A stretch of 64,000 nucleotides of DNA from UBA1231 sp045123185 (lineage in GTDB: Bacteria; Bacillota_I; Bacilli_A; ML615J-28; CAG-313), in assembly GCA_045123185.1 (NCBI GenBank), contig JBGVIL010000026.1, forward strand, positions 186,001-250,000, given 5' to 3'. The first letter of the stretch is position 1; every line of letters begins with the position of its first letter. Below are positions 62,579-64,000 of the stretch, one piece after another. Below the pieces are notes generated by a model that made no database searches, was not told the DNA's origin, and was given only the letters and a program-made list of their open reading frames with translations. Made by a program: the position numbers and the translations under genes.

Positions 62579-64000
62579 ATGAAGAAATTTTTGACATTAT
62601 TTGTAATGATATTAACTATTTTTACAATTGTTGGTTGTAATGATCCCAAACCAACTATTGAAACACTGGGAACACCACAAAATGTTGTGTTATCTGAAAC
62701 AGGTGTTTTAAGCTGGGATCCTGTATCTAATGCAACATCATATGATGTTACAATTAATGGAAAAGTTACCAATGTAAAAACACCTTTTTATATCGTTACA
62801 GATTTAACAAAGGATTTTACATATAGTATAGTTGCGAAAGCTGAAGGATTTAATCCATCATCCGCTACTGAAGTTTTAACATACAAAGCTCCAACAATTA
62901 CTCCACCAAAGCCACCAGTAAACAATATTAAAATTGGTATTAGTGGTACATCCGAAGTTAGAAGTGGTAAATCAATTACATTAAAAGCTAATGTAACTGG
63001 TACAGAAAATGTTGAAGTAACCTGGGCAATAACTAAAGGTCAAGAATATGCTGTAATCGATGAAAATGGTGTTGTTTCAGCAATTGAACTTGCCCAAAAT
63101 GATGGTGATAAACTAATTGAAGTTACTGCAACAAGCGTTGAAGATTCAACAGCTTATGCAAGTAAAATCTTAACAGTAGTTAATCGTCCAGAACTAACTC
63201 AAGCAATGATCGATGCAATAGCTAATGAAGTTTATCTTTCTTTTGAAGGATATCTAAATATTAGTTTATACCCGGTATTAGCATCAGAAAATGCAGCACC
63301 AGAACAAACATATTCAACAGTAATTAAAACAGCAATGTGCACAAACGAAAACGGTGAAGATTACTGGTATGGTGAATATGAAAATGGTGATACATATACA
63401 ACAATGGGACTTTATTATAAAAACCATAATGGAATTACTTGTCAAGTTGGTTTAAGTTTAATGAATGTTGAACAATATGAACCACTACTTGATGATTATG
63501 GTAATCCAATTAATTGGGATGAATATGGTTTATATAATAATTTTACAAACTTAAAAGTATCAGAATTTATGTTTAATAATGACACATGGCGTTGGGAATA
63601 TGTTGGTAGTGATAGTGACTTAGATGATCGAATGATTGCATCTGCAAATCCATATGATTTTAAAACTAGAGGATTTAGTTTAATCATCGAAGAAGGTGAA
63701 ATCATGGGAATTTATGCTAAGAGTGATTATGACTACACAATTGTAGAACAATACAAAGCAATTCAAGAATTATATGTTGCGGTAAATTATGGAGAAAAAA
63801 CAGTTGTAGTTCCAACTATTCCAACTTATACATATGATGAAGAAGTTCATGGTACTTTAAAAGAAGCATTAGAAAACATGAGCAATTTAGAAAATTATAC
63901 TTTAACTTATAAAGAAATCGTTGCTTCATATTTATCAACAGGATATACTGAAGCAGGATTTAAGGAATTAATTACTGAAAATGATTGTTACTTTGAACCT
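62579..64000 (+). CDS. Lipoprotein with Fn3-like, Ig-like and repeated-family domains, 3'-truncated by the window edge
   Basis: The frame is open to the window end (474 codons). The signal peptide ends at IVGC (Cys20). An Fn3-like domain (about 32-105, GVLSWDPVSNATSYDVTING), a Big_2-like Ig domain (about 118-205) and a domain related to the lipoproteins at 14.9 and 32.0 kb follow. The second round of that domain starts GTLKEALENMSNLENYTLTY just before the edge. GGGAGG lies 8 nt before the ATG, directly after the subtilase stop codon, so the two genes are probably cotranscribed. The function is unknown. Confidence 0.75.
   Translation, partial: MKKFLTLFVMILTIFTIVGCNDPKPTIETLGTPQNVVLSETGVLSWDPVSNATSYDVTINGKVTNVKTPFYIVTDLTKDFTYSIVAKAEGFNPSSATEVLTYKAPTITPPKPPVNNIKIGISGTSEVRSGKSITLKANVTGTENVEVTWAITKGQEYAVIDENGVVSAIELAQNDGDKLIEVTATSVEDSTAYASKILTVVNRPELTQAMIDAIANEVYLSFEGYLNISLYPVLASENAAPEQTYSTVIKTAMCTNENGEDYWYGEYENGDTYTTMGLYYKNHNGITCQVGLSLMNVEQYEPLLDDYGNPINWDEYGLYNNFTNLKVSEFMFNNDTWRWEYVGSDSDLDDRMIASANPYDFKTRGFSLIIEEGEIMGIYAKSDYDYTIVEQYKAIQELYVAVNYGEKTVVVPTIPTYTYDEEVHGTLKEALENMSNLENYTLTYKEIVASYLSTGYTEAGFKELITENDCYFEP

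Overview
The window is a strongly AT-rich, gene-dense stretch of a low-GC Gram-positive (Bacillota) chromosome. Short intergenic gaps, AGGAG/AGGTG ribosome sites, extended -10 promoters (TGnTATAAT), a T-box leader and many short hairpin plus U-run terminators all fit the Bacilli, most likely a host-associated lineage near the Erysipelotrichales/Mollicutes branch. The genetic code is the standard bacterial one: Trp is TGG throughout and one gene stops at TGA. TGA is almost unused as a stop, though (1 of 48 by hand count). No tRNA or rRNA genes, CRISPR array, insertion sequence or prophage block was seen.

Layout. 1-6.7 kb holds core genes: a PAS-like fragment, a fused ispDF, a YunB-family sporulation protein, a NifU-like Fe-S protein, an S1 RNA-binding protein, a thioredoxin-like lipoprotein, a CwlD-type amidase and the t6A cluster tsaE-tsaB-rimI-tsaD. 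6.8-14.7 kb is one giant lipoprotein made of InlB-like, Fn3-like and BspA-type leucine-rich repeats. 14.7-18.5 kb has a candidate small RNA, a lipoprotein, a PfkB sugar kinase and a MurQ/GKRP-like SIS protein. 18.7-26.6 kb runs as a coiled-coil protein, a B3/4 protein, glnS, pcrA and ligA. 26.7-32 kb is a polyamine transporter operon with its XRE-cupin regulator and a palindromic operator. 32-36.2 kb contains a two-copy lipoprotein, an aspartokinase-like pseudoenzyme, a small unknown gene, a CotY/CotZ-type spore coat protein, uppP and a membrane-anchored EIIB-like protein without its catalytic Cys. 36.2-43 kb carries pepV, trmB, an ITPase-like gene, a DJ-1 gene and a T-box-controlled pheST. 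43-46.2 kb has an amidase lipoprotein, psuG and a small membrane protein. 46.4-55 kb is an oligopeptide ABC transporter operon. 55-62.6 kb is a giant subtilase fused to Ig-like and leucine-rich repeats with a C-terminal membrane anchor, followed by another lipoprotein that runs off the window.

How they work together. The core genes are housekeeping: isoprenoid precursors, tRNA modification and charging, DNA repair and ligation. The accessory genes suggest life in a peptide-rich host niche, with giant surface repeat proteins, a surface protease, a peptidoglycan amidase, and peptide and polyamine uptake. Three genes (yunB, cwlD and a cotY/cotZ homologue) belong to families tied to endospore formation, which suggests a lineage that sporulates or recently did.
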